Both the position numbers and the translations under genes were made by a program. The notes under the pieces were generated by a model. That model was not told the origin of the DNA and made no database searches. It was given only the letters and a program-made list of their open reading frames with translations. Below, piece by piece: positions 1-8,992 of a DNA stretch of 23,339 nucleotides. How positions within the stretch are numbered: position 1 is the stretch's first letter; every line of letters starts with the position of its first letter. This stretch comes from an uncultured Acidobacteriota bacterium (lineage in GTDB: Bacteria > Acidobacteriota > Thermoanaerobaculia > UBA5066). The DNA lies in assembly GCA_937902605.1 (NCBI GenBank), contig CALFNC010000041.1, positions 1 through 23,339 on the forward strand, in the 5' to 3' direction.

Positions 1-912
1 GAACCGCTCGGCGCGCTCCCCTTCTCCACGACGGTGCCTCTCGACGGCGAGACGCGGAGGAGCCTGACCTTCTGGGAGATCCTCGCGGCGCGGGGCCACG
101 AAGCCGCCGTCCTGAGCTGGCCGGCGGCGGCCGTGCGGGACGGGCTCGTCCTCTGGGCGTCCGAACGGATGTTCGCCACGCCGGGGGGGGCGGTCGATGG
201 ACGTCCCGAGGAGACGGCCGCCCGGGCGGCCAGGTTCCGCTTAGGGGTGGCCGGCCTCGATCCGGTCCTCGTAGCGTCGCTGGAGCCTCGCGGCCTTCCA
301 TCCGAAGACCGAAAGCGCGCAGGGGCGCTCTCGGGAGCGGCCAGGGACCTTTCGGTGGTGGGCGCCGCGCTCGCGGCCCTCCCGACTGGGCCGGGGAGCG
401 TCTCGGCCCTCGTTCTGACAGGGATGGCCGAACCGGCCCGCATCTACGGCCCGTCGGCGAGACCATCGGGGTACTGGGGCGCGACCGGCCGGGCGGCCGA
501 CGTCCGGGCTCGAGCGCTCCTCGGCTATTACCGGTTCGTCGACCGGCTGGTCGGAGAGCTGAGGGAACGCGAAGGGAAGGACCGTACGATCTGTCTCTTC
601 GCGCCCGTCGGGTACGGCCCTCTGCCCGTGCGGGACGCCCTCGTCCAGTTCGCGATGGGGCGCGAGCCCGAGGCGGCTCCAGACCCGAGGCACTCGGGGT
701 TCGTCATCCTCACCGGCTCTGGCATTCGCGCGGGTGCGCGGCTCACGTCCGCGAACCTGTTCGACCTTGCTCCGACCCTCCTCGCGCTAGCCGGCGAGCC
801 GGTTGCGCGCGACTTCGACGGGCGAGTCCTCGCCGAAGCGTTCGATGAACGGTTCGCGGAAAGCACGAGCATCCCGATCATCATTTCCTTCGAGCCAGGC
901 GGACCGCAGTGA
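1..912 (+). CDS. Alkaline phosphatase superfamily protein (type I phosphodiesterase/sulfatase-like), 5'-truncated
   Basis: The reading frame is open from base 1 and the gene starts upstream, so only about the last 303 residues are seen. The GTG at 34 is in frame but is probably internal. The C-terminal part has the ending typical of type I phosphodiesterase/nucleotide pyrophosphatase and sulfatase-like members of the alkaline phosphatase superfamily: a His before a G-F-V-I-L-T-G-S-G-I strand, then A-N-L-F-D-L-A-P-T-L-L-A-L-A-G and D-F-D-G-R-V-L. That His would be a metal ligand. The N-terminal metal-binding and nucleophile segment is outside the window, so activity cannot be judged. Its TGA overlaps the GTG of the next gene (GTGA, four bases), so the two were translationally coupled. 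Such hydrolases often sit beside glycosyltransferases in surface polysaccharide regions; the substrate is unknown. Confidence 0.75.
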   Translation, partial: EPLGALPFSTTVPLDGETRRSLTFWEILAARGHEAAVLSWPAAAVRDGLVLWASERMFATPGGAVDGRPEETAARAARFRLGVAGLDPVLVASLEPRGLPSEDRKRAGALSGAARDLSVVGAALAALPTGPGSVSALVLTGMAEPARIYGPSARPSGYWGATGRAADVRARALLGYYRFVDRLVGELREREGKDRTICLFAPVGYGPLPVRDALVQFAMGREPEAAPDPRHSGFVILTGSGIRAGARLTSANLFDLAPTLLALAGEPVARDFDGRVLAEAFDERFAESTSIPIIISFEPGGPQ

Positions 913-1353
913 CCGTCGAGCGGCGGGACGAGCGGCCTGCCCGAAACCTGCTCTTTCTTTCCCTCCTTGGGGCGGTACTCCTAGGAGGGATCTCGCTCCG
1001 CTGTTACCGGCTGTTCGACCTCCCGGCGGGGCCCTGGATCGACGAGGCGTACGCCCTGCGCGCCGCGCGCGAGGCGGGCTGCCGGAGTGGTGCTGGACCC
1101 TCGGGCGGCGCGGAACCCCTGGGTCGTAGACGTCCTGCTCGCCTCGCCGTCAGGGGGCGGGCGCCGCGTCCTCGCATGGTCGCTCGTCTCCCCCGAATCG
1201 CTGGAGAACGCCGCGACGGCAGCTAAGTCGGGCCGCACCATCCTGATCGCGGCCCCCCGCACGAAGGATGCGCTTGAGGCGGTGGGGGCGCGGGGGGGAA
1301 GCGATCGCGGTGTCGACCCCGCTGGAGGGGTTTCCCGGCTGGGTCCTCTGTAG
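909..1353 (+). pseudogene. Remnant of a GT39-like (PMT-type) membrane glycosyltransferase
   Basis: From GTG 909 the frame gives a basic N-terminus, one hydrophobic segment and R-L-F-D-L-P-A-G-P-W-I-D-E-A-Y-A-L. This is the usual start of dolichyl-phosphate-mannose-type (GT39/PMT) glycosyltransferases, in which the D-E pair is catalytic. The frame then degenerates at about 1070-1080. Plausible coding continues in another frame from about 1081 (V-V-L-D-P-R-A-A-R-N-P-W-V-V-D-V-L-L) and stops at 1353. A third frame after the G-run at 1292-1298 reads a natural-looking ending (F-P-G-W-V-L-C-R-I) and would stop at 1420. Intact members have roughly 450-600 residues and about ten membrane segments; here the whole membrane core is gone. 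I infer a large internal deletion plus one or two frame changes, or an assembly collapse. It is not expected to make an active enzyme. Confidence 0.6.
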
Positions 1354-1364
1354 GATTCAGACGT

Positions 1365-2327
1365 TCAAGGCGAGGTCTTCAGAGGCCGGCCCTCCAGAGC
1401 GGCGAACAGAGCCTCGGTGAAAGGTCCGGGGGCCTCGAGCGGGCCGTCGTGCCCGACCCCGGTGATGACGAGCAGCCGGCCGTTCCGGAGCAGCGAGGCG
1501 GCCCGGCGGGCGTCCTTCAGCGGGAAGAGCGTCTCGCAGGCCCCCCAGATCAGGACCGTGCCGTCCGGCAGCTCCCGCTCGCGCCCGACGAGCCGGTCCT
1601 CACGCGTGACCGACGCCACGGTCGACGCGACCGGGAGGGACGAGTAGTTCCTCGCGATCGCGTCGGCCACGAAGCCGGCGCGGGGGAACGGCGCGCGGAA
1701 GAAGAGGAGGCCGAGGAGATCGCGGCCCTCTTCCCGGCTCATTGGAACGAGCCGCCGCCGGAAGGCCGAATCATCGTCTCCGGGCGGGACCGAGAAGCCA
1801 CCGGAGTCGACGAGGACGAGACGGCCGACCTTCCGGGGCTCCTCCATTGCGTATCGGGCGGCGGTCCATCCGCCGAGCGAGTGGCCGACCAGGTCGAAGG
1901 ACGACAGCCCCAGCGCCTCGACCAGGGAGCGGACGGCCGCGACCCGGCCTGTCATCCCCCAGCCGATGGCTCCCGGCCCCTCGCTCTTCCCGGACCCGGG
2001 CGCATCCGGGATCACGACGGTCCTCCCGGAGCGGACGAGCGCGCGGGCAACCGCGGACCAGTAGTCGGACGCGGCCCCCAGGCCGTGCAGGAGGACGACC
2101 GGGGGAGGCCCGGAGAGAGGACCGGCGACCCACGTGTGCAGCGCCTCTCCAGAAGGGCCGCGGAAGGTCTCTTCCCGGGCCCCCGACCCGCGGAGCGAGA
2201 CCTCTCCGGCCCAGCGGATCGCCCCGAGCGGGTCGGCGACCAGGGTCCCGAGGCCAAGAAAGCCGAGGGCGAAGGCCGAGGACAGGAGGGGCCGGGCGAA
2301 ACGGTGGGGGCGCACGGGCAAGGTCAC
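1365..2327 (-). CDS. Membrane-anchored alpha/beta hydrolase
   Basis: This is a 320-residue alpha/beta-hydrolase-fold protein. A hydrophobic segment at about residues 12-31 probably anchors it in the inner membrane. Fold landmarks are in order: oxyanion-hole H-G-L-G (81-84), D-A-P-G-S-G (108-113), nucleophile elbow G-H-S-L-G-G with Ser150, and the catalytic His in G-V-G-H (His293). The acid after the strand V-L-I-W-G is Glu265 where Asp is usual. GTG 2327 is chosen as the start because it overlaps the TGA of the upstream E1 gene in a GTGA junction, although the frame stays open further upstream. The tight coupling suggests joint expression with the 2-oxoacid dehydrogenase E1. Substrate is unknown; esterase, thioesterase or C-C hydrolase are all possible. 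Its 3' end converges on the glycosyltransferase remnant. Confidence 0.85.
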   Translation of the reverse strand: MTLPVRPHRFARPLLSSAFALGFLGLGTLVADPLGAIRWAGEVSLRGSGAREETFRGPSGEALHTWVAGPLSGPPPVVLLHGLGAASDYWSAVARALVRSGRTVVIPDAPGSGKSEGPGAIGWGMTGRVAAVRSLVEALGLSSFDLVGHSLGGWTAARYAMEEPRKVGRLVLVDSGGFSVPPGDDDSAFRRRLVPMSREEGRDLLGLLFFRAPFPRAGFVADAIARNYSSLPVASTVASVTREDRLVGRERELPDGTVLIWGACETLFPLKDARRAASLLRNGRLLVITGVGHDGPLEAPGPFTEALFAALEGRPLKTSP

Positions 2328-4459
2328 CACGACAGCAGGGAAGCCAGCGCCGAGTGGATGTCCTCGGTCTGCGGAAGGGTCGCGTCCTCGAGGCGGGGGG
2401 CGTAAGCGCAGAAGACGTCCTTCGCCCCGACTCTCCGAACCGGGGCGTCGAGCCACGGGAAGAGCTCGTCGGCGGCACGGGCGGCGATCTCGGCCCCGAA
2501 GCCATGGGTGAGCCAGTCTTCGTGGACGACGACGAGCCGGCTGGTTTTCCTCACGCTCGCCGCGACCGCCTTCCAGTCGTACGGAGCGAGCGAGCGGAGG
2601 TCGATCACCTCGATCCGCTTGCCGGTCTCCTCTTCGAGTCGCCGCGCGGCGATGGCTGACCGGTGGACGGTCGCCCCGTACGTCACGAGCGTCGCGTGGA
2701 GGCCGCTCCGGACGATCCGCGCCTTGCCAAAAGGAACGCAGAAGTCCCTCCCGGGGTAGACCCCCTTATTGTGGGTCTGCCGGTAGAGGTGCTTGTGCTC
2801 GAGGAAGAGGACCGGGTCTTCGCACCGGATGGCCGTTCGGAGGAGACCGGCGGCGTCGAGCGCGGTCGACGGCATGACCACCCGAAGGCCGGGGATGTGG
2901 GCGAAGGCGACTTCCCCGGACTGCGAGTGGTAGGGCCCGCCTCCGGTGAGGTAGCCGCCGATCGCGACGCGAACGACGACCGGGGAGGAGAACCGGCCGC
3001 CGGAGCGCCAGCGGACGTTCGCCAGCTCGTCCCGGAGCTGCTGCATCGCCGGCCAGATGTAGTCGAAGAACTGGATCTCCACTACGGGCTTCAGGCCACG
3101 AGCGGCCCACCCGATGGCGCGGCCGACGATGCTGGCCTCGGCCAGCGGGGCGTTGAAGACCCGGTCCGGGCCGAACCGCTTCTGGAGGCCAGCGGTCACT
3201 TTGAAGACGCCGCCCTTTCCCTTGCACTCCGAGAGGGCCTCGGGCCGGGAGGCGTCGGCAACGTCCTCGCCCCAGAGGACGACCCTCGGGTCGCGCTCCA
3301 TCTCGTCCCGGAGCGTCCTGTTGATCAGGTCGACCATCGTCGTCGGCTCGCCGGTCGCCGCCGGCTCATCCTCGAGGTCGAAAACTCCCGACGTAGGGTC
3401 GACGTCGGCGGAGTAGACATGCTCCAGGACTTCGGCTTCTCCGGGCTGAGGGTGACGGGCCGCCTCATCGCATGCGGATTGGACTTCCAGGTCCACGGAC
3501 TCGCGGAGGGCGCTCCACGACTCGGGCGTGAGGATCCGCTCGGACTGGAGCCACGCGGCGAAGCGGTCGATCGGGTCTCGTCCCGCATCCTCTTGCCGTT
3601 CATTCTCGGTCCGGTAGAGCCGGTCGTCGTCCGACAGCGAGTGCGAGTAGGAGCGGATGACGTGGGCGTGAAGTAACGCGGGTCCCTTCCGCTCGCGACA
3701 GTACGCGGCGGCAGAGCGGAGCGCGTCGTAGGACGCCAGGAAATCGCACCCGTCCACCTCGGCGATGAAGAGGCCCGGGAACGAGCGGACGAGCTTGGAG
3801 ATGGAGCCCCCCGCGGTATTGACCTCGACGGGCACCGAGATGGCGTACCCGTTGTCCTCGACCACGAACAGCACGGGAAGGCGGAGATTAGTCGCCGCGT
3901 TCAGCGCCTCCCAGAACTCTCCTTCCGACGTCGCCCCCTCGCCGATCGTTACGACGACGATCTCGTCGCCAGCCACGGCTTCTGCCGCCTCACGGAGAGC
4001 CGCCGCCCCGGAACGGGTCAGGTATCGGGCTGCCTCGGCGGCGCCGACCGCGGGGAGGCACTGGGAGCCGGTGGGAGACGAGGTCGTGAAGATCCGGAGC
4101 CGCCGGGACCCCCAGTGCGACGGCATCTGGCGGCCGGACGACGACGGGCCGGCAGCGGCCCCGAACCCGTCCAGGAACATGTCGGAAACGGTCATCCCGA
4201 GGCCGAGGCACAGCGCACGGTCCCGGTAGTACGGGAAGAGCCAGTCCGACCCGGGCCTCAGGAGCGAGGCGAGGGCGGTCTGGACCGCCTCGTGGCCGGC
4301 TCCGCTGATCTGGAAGAAGATCTGGTTCTGGCGCTTCAGCTGGATCTCCCGGTGGTCGATACGCCGGGACAGGAGCATCACCCGCAAGGCGCGGACGAAC
4401 TCGTCGGGTTCCAGGCCGTGATACGAGGCAGCCGACGTGGGGGCAGGTTCCGTCGACAT
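2324..4459 (-). CDS. 2-oxoacid dehydrogenase E1, fused alpha and beta subunits (branched-chain/pyruvate type)
   Basis: The 711-residue protein joins E1-alpha (about 20-345) and E1-beta (about 365-711), which are separate chains in most bacteria. In the alpha part, G-A-G-H-E-A-V-Q (53-60) and Y-Y-R-D-R-A (77-82) are typical, and the thiamine diphosphate motif runs from G-E-G (173-175) to E-D-N-G-Y-A (201-206). The beta part has the W-G-E-D-V strand, [16 protein letters not shown] and the C-terminal transketolase domain. The reaction is thiamine-dependent decarboxylation of a 2-oxoacid with acyl transfer to a lipoyl E2 in the cytosol. The fused layout and the E-D-N-G-Y-A-I-S segment resemble the 2-oxoisovalerate-type enzymes, but pyruvate cannot be excluded. 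No E2 or E3 gene is in the window. ATG 4459 is chosen because sequence upstream in frame is not protein-like; no clear Shine-Dalgarno precedes it. Confidence 0.92.
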   Translation of the reverse strand: MSTEPAPTSAASYHGLEPDEFVRALRVMLLSRRIDHREIQLKRQNQIFFQISGAGHEAVQTALASLLRPGSDWLFPYYRDRALCLGLGMTVSDMFLDGFGAAAGPSSSGRQMPSHWGSRRLRIFTTSSPTGSQCLPAVGAAEAARYLTRSGAAALREAAEAVAGDEIVVVTIGEGATSEGEFWEALNAATNLRLPVLFVVEDNGYAISVPVEVNTAGGSISKLVRSFPGLFIAEVDGCDFLASYDALRSAAAYCRERKGPALLHAHVIRSYSHSLSDDDRLYRTENERQEDAGRDPIDRFAAWLQSERILTPESWSALRESVDLEVQSACDEAARHPQPGEAEVLEHVYSADVDPTSGVFDLEDEPAATGEPTTMVDLINRTLRDEMERDPRVVLWGEDVADASRPEALSECKGKGGVFKVTAGLQKRFGPDRVFNAPLAEASIVGRAIGWAARGLKPVVEIQFFDYIWPAMQQLRDELANVRWRSGGRFSSPVVVRVAIGGYLTGGGPYHSQSGEVAFAHIPGLRVVMPSTALDAAGLLRTAIRCEDPVLFLEHKHLYRQTHNKGVYPGRDFCVPFGKARIVRSGLHATLVTYGATVHRSAIAARRLEEETGKRIEVIDLRSLAPYDWKAVAASVRKTSRLVVVHEDWLTHGFGAEIAARAADELFPWLDAPVRRVGAKDVFCAYAPRLEDATLPQTEDIHSALASLLSW

Positions 4460-4484
4460 CAGAATTTGAGAGGTTATCGCATCT

Positions 4485-4501
4485 GGGGCCCGGCCGGCCC
4501 C
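4485..4501 (-). other. GC stem-loop between response regulator and E1 genes
   Basis: A six-base perfect stem (GGGGCC / GGCCCC) with a five-base loop lies in the 53-base gap between the response-regulator stop and the E1 start. No T-run follows in the direction of transcription, so it is not a convincing intrinsic terminator. It could slow transcription or stabilise the downstream mRNA; in DNA this GC-rich it may also be chance. Confidence 0.25.
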
Positions 4502-4512
4502 GCCGGCGGGAA

Positions 4513-5934
4513 TCACCCGGTCGCCGGGATGCGGAGGGCCTTGATCCGCCGGTAGAGCGTCGAGCGGGCCACCTGGAGCCGGTCCGCGGCCGCCTTGACG
4601 TTCCCGTTCACCGAGGCCAGCGCCCGGGAAATCGCCGCGCGCTCGTGATCCTCGAGCGTGACAAGGGAAACCATCGCGTCCGCCTTCGGGGCGGGAGGAG
4701 CGCCCAGCGGGTCCGGCCGGGATGGAGAGGGCCGAGAGGAGAACGCCGGTAAATCGACTCCGGGGATCAGGGGGAAGTCGCCAGCGGTCAGGAGCGGACC
4801 GTGTGCGGCCACGATCGCCCGGTGAACCGCGTTCTCGAGCTCGCGAACGTTGCCAGGCCACTCGTGGTGCTCGAGCCGGGCAAGCGCGTCGGGTGTGAAG
4901 CCCTCGACCGCTCCCCCGCTACTGTCCCGGTGCTTGCGGATGAAGTGGTAAACGAGAAGCGGGATGTCCTCCTTCCGCTCGCGAAGCGGAGGGACGCGGA
5001 TGGGATAGACGACGACGCGGAAGTAGAGGTCCTCCCGGAAGGTGCCCTCGCGCACGGCCTCCTGGAGATCCTTCTTCGTAGCAGAGGTCAGCCGGATGCG
5101 AAAAGGGGTTTGCTCGGCGCCCCCGACGCGGACCAAGGTCCGCTCCTGCAGGACGCGGAGGAGCCGCGACTGGGTCGGCAGCGCCATCTCCCCGAGCTCG
5201 TCGAGGAAGAGCGTTCCGCCGTCCGCCTGCTCGAGCTTTCCCCGGTGCCGCCCGACGGCGCCGGTGAACGCCCCTTTCTCATGCCCGAACAGCTCGCTCT
5301 CGACGAGCGACTCGGGGATTGCGGCGCAGTTCAGGTCGACGAACGGGCCTTTCGCGGCGGGACCGTGCTCATGGAGCCAGCGGGCGACGAGCTCCTTCCC
5401 GGTCCCGGTCTCGCCCAGAAGACAGACGGAGATGTCCGACTCGACGACCCGCTCCATCTCCTCGCGAAGGGCCGTCATGGCGCGGCCCTCGCCCACGAGC
5501 ACGCGCGAGAAGCCTTCCCGCCGGACGCGTTTCCGGAGAGCCTGATTCTCCTTCAGCAGCTCGCTCTTCTCGGCGGCGTTGTGAACGGCCGTCAGGATGC
5601 GCTCCCGGTTGGCCAGCTTGACGAGGAAGTCGTAGGCGCCGCTCTTCATCGCCCGGACGACGGTGGCGACGTCCTCCATCGCGGTCATGACGATGACAGG
5701 TACGAGGCCGCCGCCCGACCGGTATCGCTCTAGGAAGTCGAGGCCGTTCTCTCCGTCGAGCAGGACGTCCAGGAGGATTGCGGCCAGCTCGGGTCCGTCG
5801 GACAGCAGCTTCCGGGCCTCGGCCGACGAGGCCGCCTCGAGAACGTCCCACCCGGCGTTCTCCAGGAAACGCCGGACGACCTGACGAGCGAAGGGCTCGT
5901 CGTCGATGACGAGGACGCGTCTGGGCTGATTCAT
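4513..5934 (-). CDS. Sigma-54-dependent response regulator (NtrC family)
   Basis: This 473-residue transcription activator has three domains. The receiver domain (1-120) has the acidic pair D11-D12, phospho-acceptor Asp56, Thr84 and Lys106. The usual K-P pair is K-L (106-107) here. The AAA+ sigma-54 interaction domain (about 143-375) has Walker A G-E-T-G-T-G-K-E (174-181), the sigma-54 contact loop G-A-F-T-G-A (221-226), Walker B L-F-L-D-E-L-G-E, and the R-E-D-L-Y-F-R segment. A Fis-type helix-turn-helix closes the protein ([15 protein letters not shown]). When phosphorylated it should oligomerise and open promoters bound by RNA polymerase-sigma54. ATG 5934 has a GGAG four bases upstream; an earlier in-frame ATG at 5982 would overlap the desaturase end. 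No cognate kinase is adjacent; the kinase-like gene at 21961 lacks the phospho-donor His. Confidence 0.93.
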   Translation of the reverse strand: MNQPRRVLVIDDEPFARQVVRRFLENAGWDVLEAASSAEARKLLSDGPELAAILLDVLLDGENGLDFLERYRSGGGLVPVIVMTAMEDVATVVRAMKSGAYDFLVKLANRERILTAVHNAAEKSELLKENQALRKRVRREGFSRVLVGEGRAMTALREEMERVVESDISVCLLGETGTGKELVARWLHEHGPAAKGPFVDLNCAAIPESLVESELFGHEKGAFTGAVGRHRGKLEQADGGTLFLDELGEMALPTQSRLLRVLQERTLVRVGGAEQTPFRIRLTSATKKDLQEAVREGTFREDLYFRVVVYPIRVPPLRERKEDIPLLVYHFIRKHRDSSGGAVEGFTPDALARLEHHEWPGNVRELENAVHRAIVAAHGPLLTAGDFPLIPGVDLPAFSSRPSPSRPDPLGAPPAPKADAMVSLVTLEDHERAAISRALASVNGNVKAAADRLQVARSTLYRRIKALRIPATG

Positions 5935-5953
5935 GGGCTCCGCCCAGATCTTA

Positions 5954-6942
5954 TTACGTCCGATCGACCCCTTCCGGGACACCGTGGGGCGCCGACCAGT
6001 CCGAATGGGGGGCCTCGTTGCGGACGAGCCATCCCATGAGCAGCTCCCGATAGGTCCGCGCGCGGATCCCCTCTTCGTCGAAGAACCGCTCGAGCGCTTT
6101 ATTCAGGGCGGCGAGACGGTAAAACGGAACAGCGGGAAAATAGTGATGCTCGATGTGGTAGTTCGACCAGAGGTAGACGAACTCCCAAAATCGCGACCGG
6201 ACCATTCGGGTCGACCATTTCGACGGGTGGCCCGGGTCGATGTCGTAGTGCTGACCCAGCCTGTTGAGGGCGAACGCCGGCGGAAAGACCAGGCACACAG
6301 GGACGACGTAGAGCCATGTCAGGCGGGCGGGTCCGCCGAGGAGCCCGATCGCCGTGGCGGCCGCGAGGTGGAGGGCGATCGCCGCCGCCCGCTCCACGGC
6401 GATCGTCCTCCGGAGCGGCTCAGGATAGGTCGCCGTCTCTTTCCTCGCGGCGCGGAAGTAGATCGGAAAGAGCGCCGGCGTGCCGTAGAGGAGCTTCAGC
6501 CAGCGCGCGTTCCGCTTCGGCGAGAGGTGCGCCCGTTTCGGGTCGTCAACGTTCGAGCCGAGCTCCGCGTGGTGGTCGAGATGCCACCTCGTGAACTGGG
6601 CCGGCGAGATCCCGGACGGCAGGGCGTAGAGGATTCCCAGCAGCCGGTCCGCTCGCGGGTGGTTCCCCGGAAGACGGACCGGTGGACGACCTCGTGAAGG
6701 AGGACCGTCCCATCGAAAACGACGAATCCGAGGACCATGGCCGCCGGAATTCGGACCCAGAGGGCATCGTGAGTCCACCCCGCCCAGAAGGTCGCCGAAA
6801 AGAGGAGGGCCTGCCGCAGGAGCACCCCGAAGTGACGCATCGGATCTTTCCGGTGGAGCGCCTTCAGGGTCTCGTGAGGGATCGCGCCCACCAGGCGATG
6901 CCGGAGGTCCCCGATCGAGCGGTTGTAATGTCCCCGCTTCAT
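5954..6942 (-). pseudogene. Fatty acid desaturase, interrupted by a one-base frameshift
   Basis: Two overlapping frames together make one membrane fatty acid desaturase (PF00487 type) of about 329 residues. The first frame, from ATG 6942, has two hydrophobic helices and His box 1 (H-E-V-V-H). The second frame supplies box 2 (W-H-L-D-H-H), two further hydrophobic segments, and box 3 (Y-H-I-E-H-H-Y-F-P), ending at 5954. All the di-iron His boxes are present. The frame changes at about 6651-6656, where restoring one base gives R-E-A-D-R-L-L-G. The whole locus is 989 bases, one short of a multiple of three, which fits a single-base deletion. It could be a real mutation or a sequencing error; no other decay is visible. 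The normal role would be O2-dependent introduction of a double bond in an acyl chain in the inner membrane. It is the probable first gene of the leftward operon. Confidence 0.82.
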
Positions 6943-6978
6943 TCCTCCCCAGACTACGTTAGCCCGTAAACTGCGGAC

Positions 6979-8298
6979 GTGAGAAGCGCAGAACGGCCGG
7001 CAGTCGCGGTCATCGGTGGAGGGCTCACCGGGTTAGTCGCGGCCGATCGACTCCTAGCGGCGGGCCTCCCGGTGACCGTCTACGAGAAGTACCCCGAGGC
7101 CGGTGGGCTCGTCGGGACGTTCGAGGTCGGGGGCGAGCGGCTCGAGTGCTTCTACCACCACATCTTCACGAGCGACGTCGACTACATGTCCCTGGCCGAG
7201 GAGCTCGGCCTGGCGAGGGAGATCGAGTGGCTTTCCCCGGAGATGGGGTTCTTCTCAGGTGGGAGGCTCTACCGGTTCGGGACCCCGGCGTCGCTCCTCT
7301 CCTTCTCGCCGCTCGGCCTCGCGGGCCGGCTCCAATTCGTCCTCTCGACGCTGAAGCTGCGGGGAATCTCCGACTGGAACGCCCTCGAGGGCGAGACGGC
7401 CGCAGGCTGGTTCCGCGCCCATGGGTACGCCAAGGCGTATGACACCGTCTGGGCGCCTCTCCTCTTGCAGAAGTACGGCCGGCGGGCCGAGGAGGTCTCG
7501 CTGGTCTGGCTCTGGGGAAAGATCGCGCTCCGGAGCCGTTCCAGGAACCGCAGCAGCCTGAGGGAAAGCCTCGGCTACCTGCGGGGCTCGTTCGGCCGCG
7601 TGGTCGATGCTCTCGTCGCGCGGCTGCGCGAGCGCGGGGGCGAGTTCGTCCCCGCGAGGCCCGTCCGGCTCGTCCGGAGAGCGGAGGAGGGGTTCGACGT
7701 GGAGACCGCGAGCGGCTCCCGCCGTTTCCCGAGGGTCCTCTCCACCGTCGCCATCCCCGAGCTCCTCCGCCTCGCCCCCGACCTCCCGGGCGAGACCCGG
7801 GCGCTCTGGAGCGGCATCGCGTATGGGCATGCCCTCTGTCCCGTTCTCGAGCTGGACCGGCCCCTCTCTCGCTTCTACTGGACCAACGTGGGAGAGAGCG
7901 ACATGCCCTTCGGCGGCGTCATTGAGCACACGAACTACATCCCGAAGGAACGGTACGGCGGCCGCCACGTCGTCTACGTCTCGGACTACGTCCTCCCCGA
8001 CGACCCGAAATGGAGGATGCGGGACGAGGATCTCTGGGCCCTCTACACCCCCGGGCTGGAGCGGTTCTCCCCGGAGTTCCGGAAGGCTTCAATCCTCTCG
8101 AAGCGGATCTTCCGCGCCGAGTACGCCCAGCCGATCGTGACGCCACATTACTCGCGGCTGCTGCCAGGAATCCGGACCCCTCTCGAGGGGCTCTACTCGG
8201 CAGCGATGGCGCAGATCTACCCGGAGGATCGGGGGCAGAACTATGCCGTCCGGATGGGGCGGACCGCGGCTGAAACGATCATGGCCGACCTTACGTAA
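6979..8298 (+). CDS. FAD-dependent amine-oxidase-like oxidoreductase (protoporphyrinogen oxidase/UDP-galactopyranose mutase-like fold)
   Basis: The 439-residue protein opens with a Rossmann dinucleotide motif, V-A-V-I-G-G-G-L-T-G (9-18), followed by V-Y-E-K with Glu36 placed to bind the FAD ribose, then E-A-G-G-L-V-G. The C-terminal G-Q-N-Y-A-V-R-M-G-R segment is the usual second FAD contact. The family groups NAD(P)/FAD-dependent oxidoreductases related to protoporphyrinogen oxidase and UDP-galactopyranose mutase, and is common in polysaccharide and lipid regions. Substrate is not predictable; the HemY role is unlikely because no heme genes are nearby. GTG 6979 is used because the Rossmann strand begins eight residues later. 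It is divergent from the desaturase with only 36 bases between starts, so control elements must be compact or extend into the genes. Confidence 0.85.
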   Translation: MRSAERPAVAVIGGGLTGLVAADRLLAAGLPVTVYEKYPEAGGLVGTFEVGGERLECFYHHIFTSDVDYMSLAEELGLAREIEWLSPEMGFFSGGRLYRFGTPASLLSFSPLGLAGRLQFVLSTLKLRGISDWNALEGETAAGWFRAHGYAKAYDTVWAPLLLQKYGRRAEEVSLVWLWGKIALRSRSRNRSSLRESLGYLRGSFGRVVDALVARLRERGGEFVPARPVRLVRRAEEGFDVETASGSRRFPRVLSTVAIPELLRLAPDLPGETRALWSGIAYGHALCPVLELDRPLSRFYWTNVGESDMPFGGVIEHTNYIPKERYGGRHVVYVSDYVLPDDPKWRMRDEDLWALYTPGLERFSPEFRKASILSKRIFRAEYAQPIVTPHYSRLLPGIRTPLEGLYSAAMAQIYPEDRGQNYAVRMGRTAAETIMADLT

Positions 8299-8346
8299 TG
8301 ATCGTTCACGGGCGCTTGATAAGATTTCTCGCTGGATAAGGCATTC
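8299..8346 (+). promoter_or_regulatory. AT-rich gap before the PspA/ABC/AAA cluster, possible promoter
   Basis: This 48-base gap is locally richer in A+T than the surrounding DNA. A TAAGAT at 8320-8325 could serve as a -10 box, but no good -35 hexamer sits at the right distance. An AAGG six bases before ATG 8347 is a plausible ribosome binding site. If the cluster has its own promoter, this is the likely place; read-through from the FAD gene is also possible. Confidence 0.25.
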
Positions 8347-8991
8347 ATGACTGACACGAAGAGCTGGGGATCAACGGTCCTGGGGTGGTTCGTCGTCCGG
8401 GAAGGGGACGCGGCTCCCGGCGAGCCGGCTTCGGGAGAGGCCCCTCCAGCACCGGAGCCTCCCGCGGCCCAAGTCGCGTTCGAAGGGGGAGCGCCGGCCG
8501 CCCCCGGAGGCCGGGTCGACTTCGACGCCGTCTTCAACGCGGCGGGAATCGGCGGGACCGAACGCGACCTCTTTGCCAAGGCCGCGGGGCTGCTCGCGAC
8601 CCTTCCGGACGGGACCGAACCGGCCACCCGCAAGAAGATCGTCGAGGCTTCGCTGAAGGCGTTCGGGATCCCGATCGACCGGATCATCGAGACCGGGGCC
8701 CACCAAGTCCAGACGCTCGAGGCTTACCTCCAGGAGCAGGCCGTAAAGACGCGGGGCGTCGCCGAGGAGTCGCAGAAGCTGATCGCCGACTACGAGGCGA
8801 AGATCCGGGACGTGCGCGCCCTGCTGGAGCGGCGGATCGCCGAGCAGGGCACGGTCCAGACGAGCTGCAACGGAAGGAAGCTCGAGATCCAAAAAGTTCT
8901 CGAGTTCTTCGGACAGGAAGAGGTGGCGCGTGTCGTGCGGGAGTCGCCGAAGCTGGTCGACCCCGCCGCCGCTCCCGAGAGAAAGGACTGA
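8347..8991 (+). CDS. Helical protein of unknown function, first gene of the PspA/ABC/AAA cluster
   Basis: I do not recognise this 214-residue protein. It begins with a short hydrophobic stretch ([10 protein letters not shown]), followed by a Pro/Ala/Glu-rich linker to about residue 57. A predicted helical domain follows ([11 protein letters not shown] and onward). Residues about 120-170 look like a coiled coil (L-E-A-Y-L-Q-E-Q through L-L-E-R-R-I-A-E-Q). There is one Cys and no signal peptide or catalytic motif, so it is probably cytosolic. Its stop is one base from the ATG of the PspA-like gene, so the two are almost certainly co-translated, and a role as partner or adaptor of PspA is a reasonable inference. 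An AAGG lies six bases before the start. Helix-rich composition alone gives no family assignment. Confidence 0.8.
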   Translation: MTDTKSWGSTVLGWFVVREGDAAPGEPASGEAPPAPEPPAAQVAFEGGAPAAPGGRVDFDAVFNAAGIGGTERDLFAKAAGLLATLPDGTEPATRKKIVEASLKAFGIPIDRIIETGAHQVQTLEAYLQEQAVKTRGVAEESQKLIADYEAKIRDVRALLERRIAEQGTVQTSCNGRKLEIQKVLEFFGQEEVARVVRESPKLVDPAAAPERKD

Positions 8992-8992
8992 C

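Noticed and set aside
4485..4501. Hairpin as intrinsic terminator of the response-regulator gene
   Set aside because: No T-run follows, and the E1 gene continues in the same direction 26 bases later; kept only as a low-confidence stem-loop.
4460..4861. N-terminal extension of the fused E1 reading frame
   Set aside because: The frame is open upstream of ATG 4459, but the translation is Arg/Gly/Pro-rich and overlaps the response-regulator gene on the same strand; the E1 family starts at about residue 1 of the shorter form.
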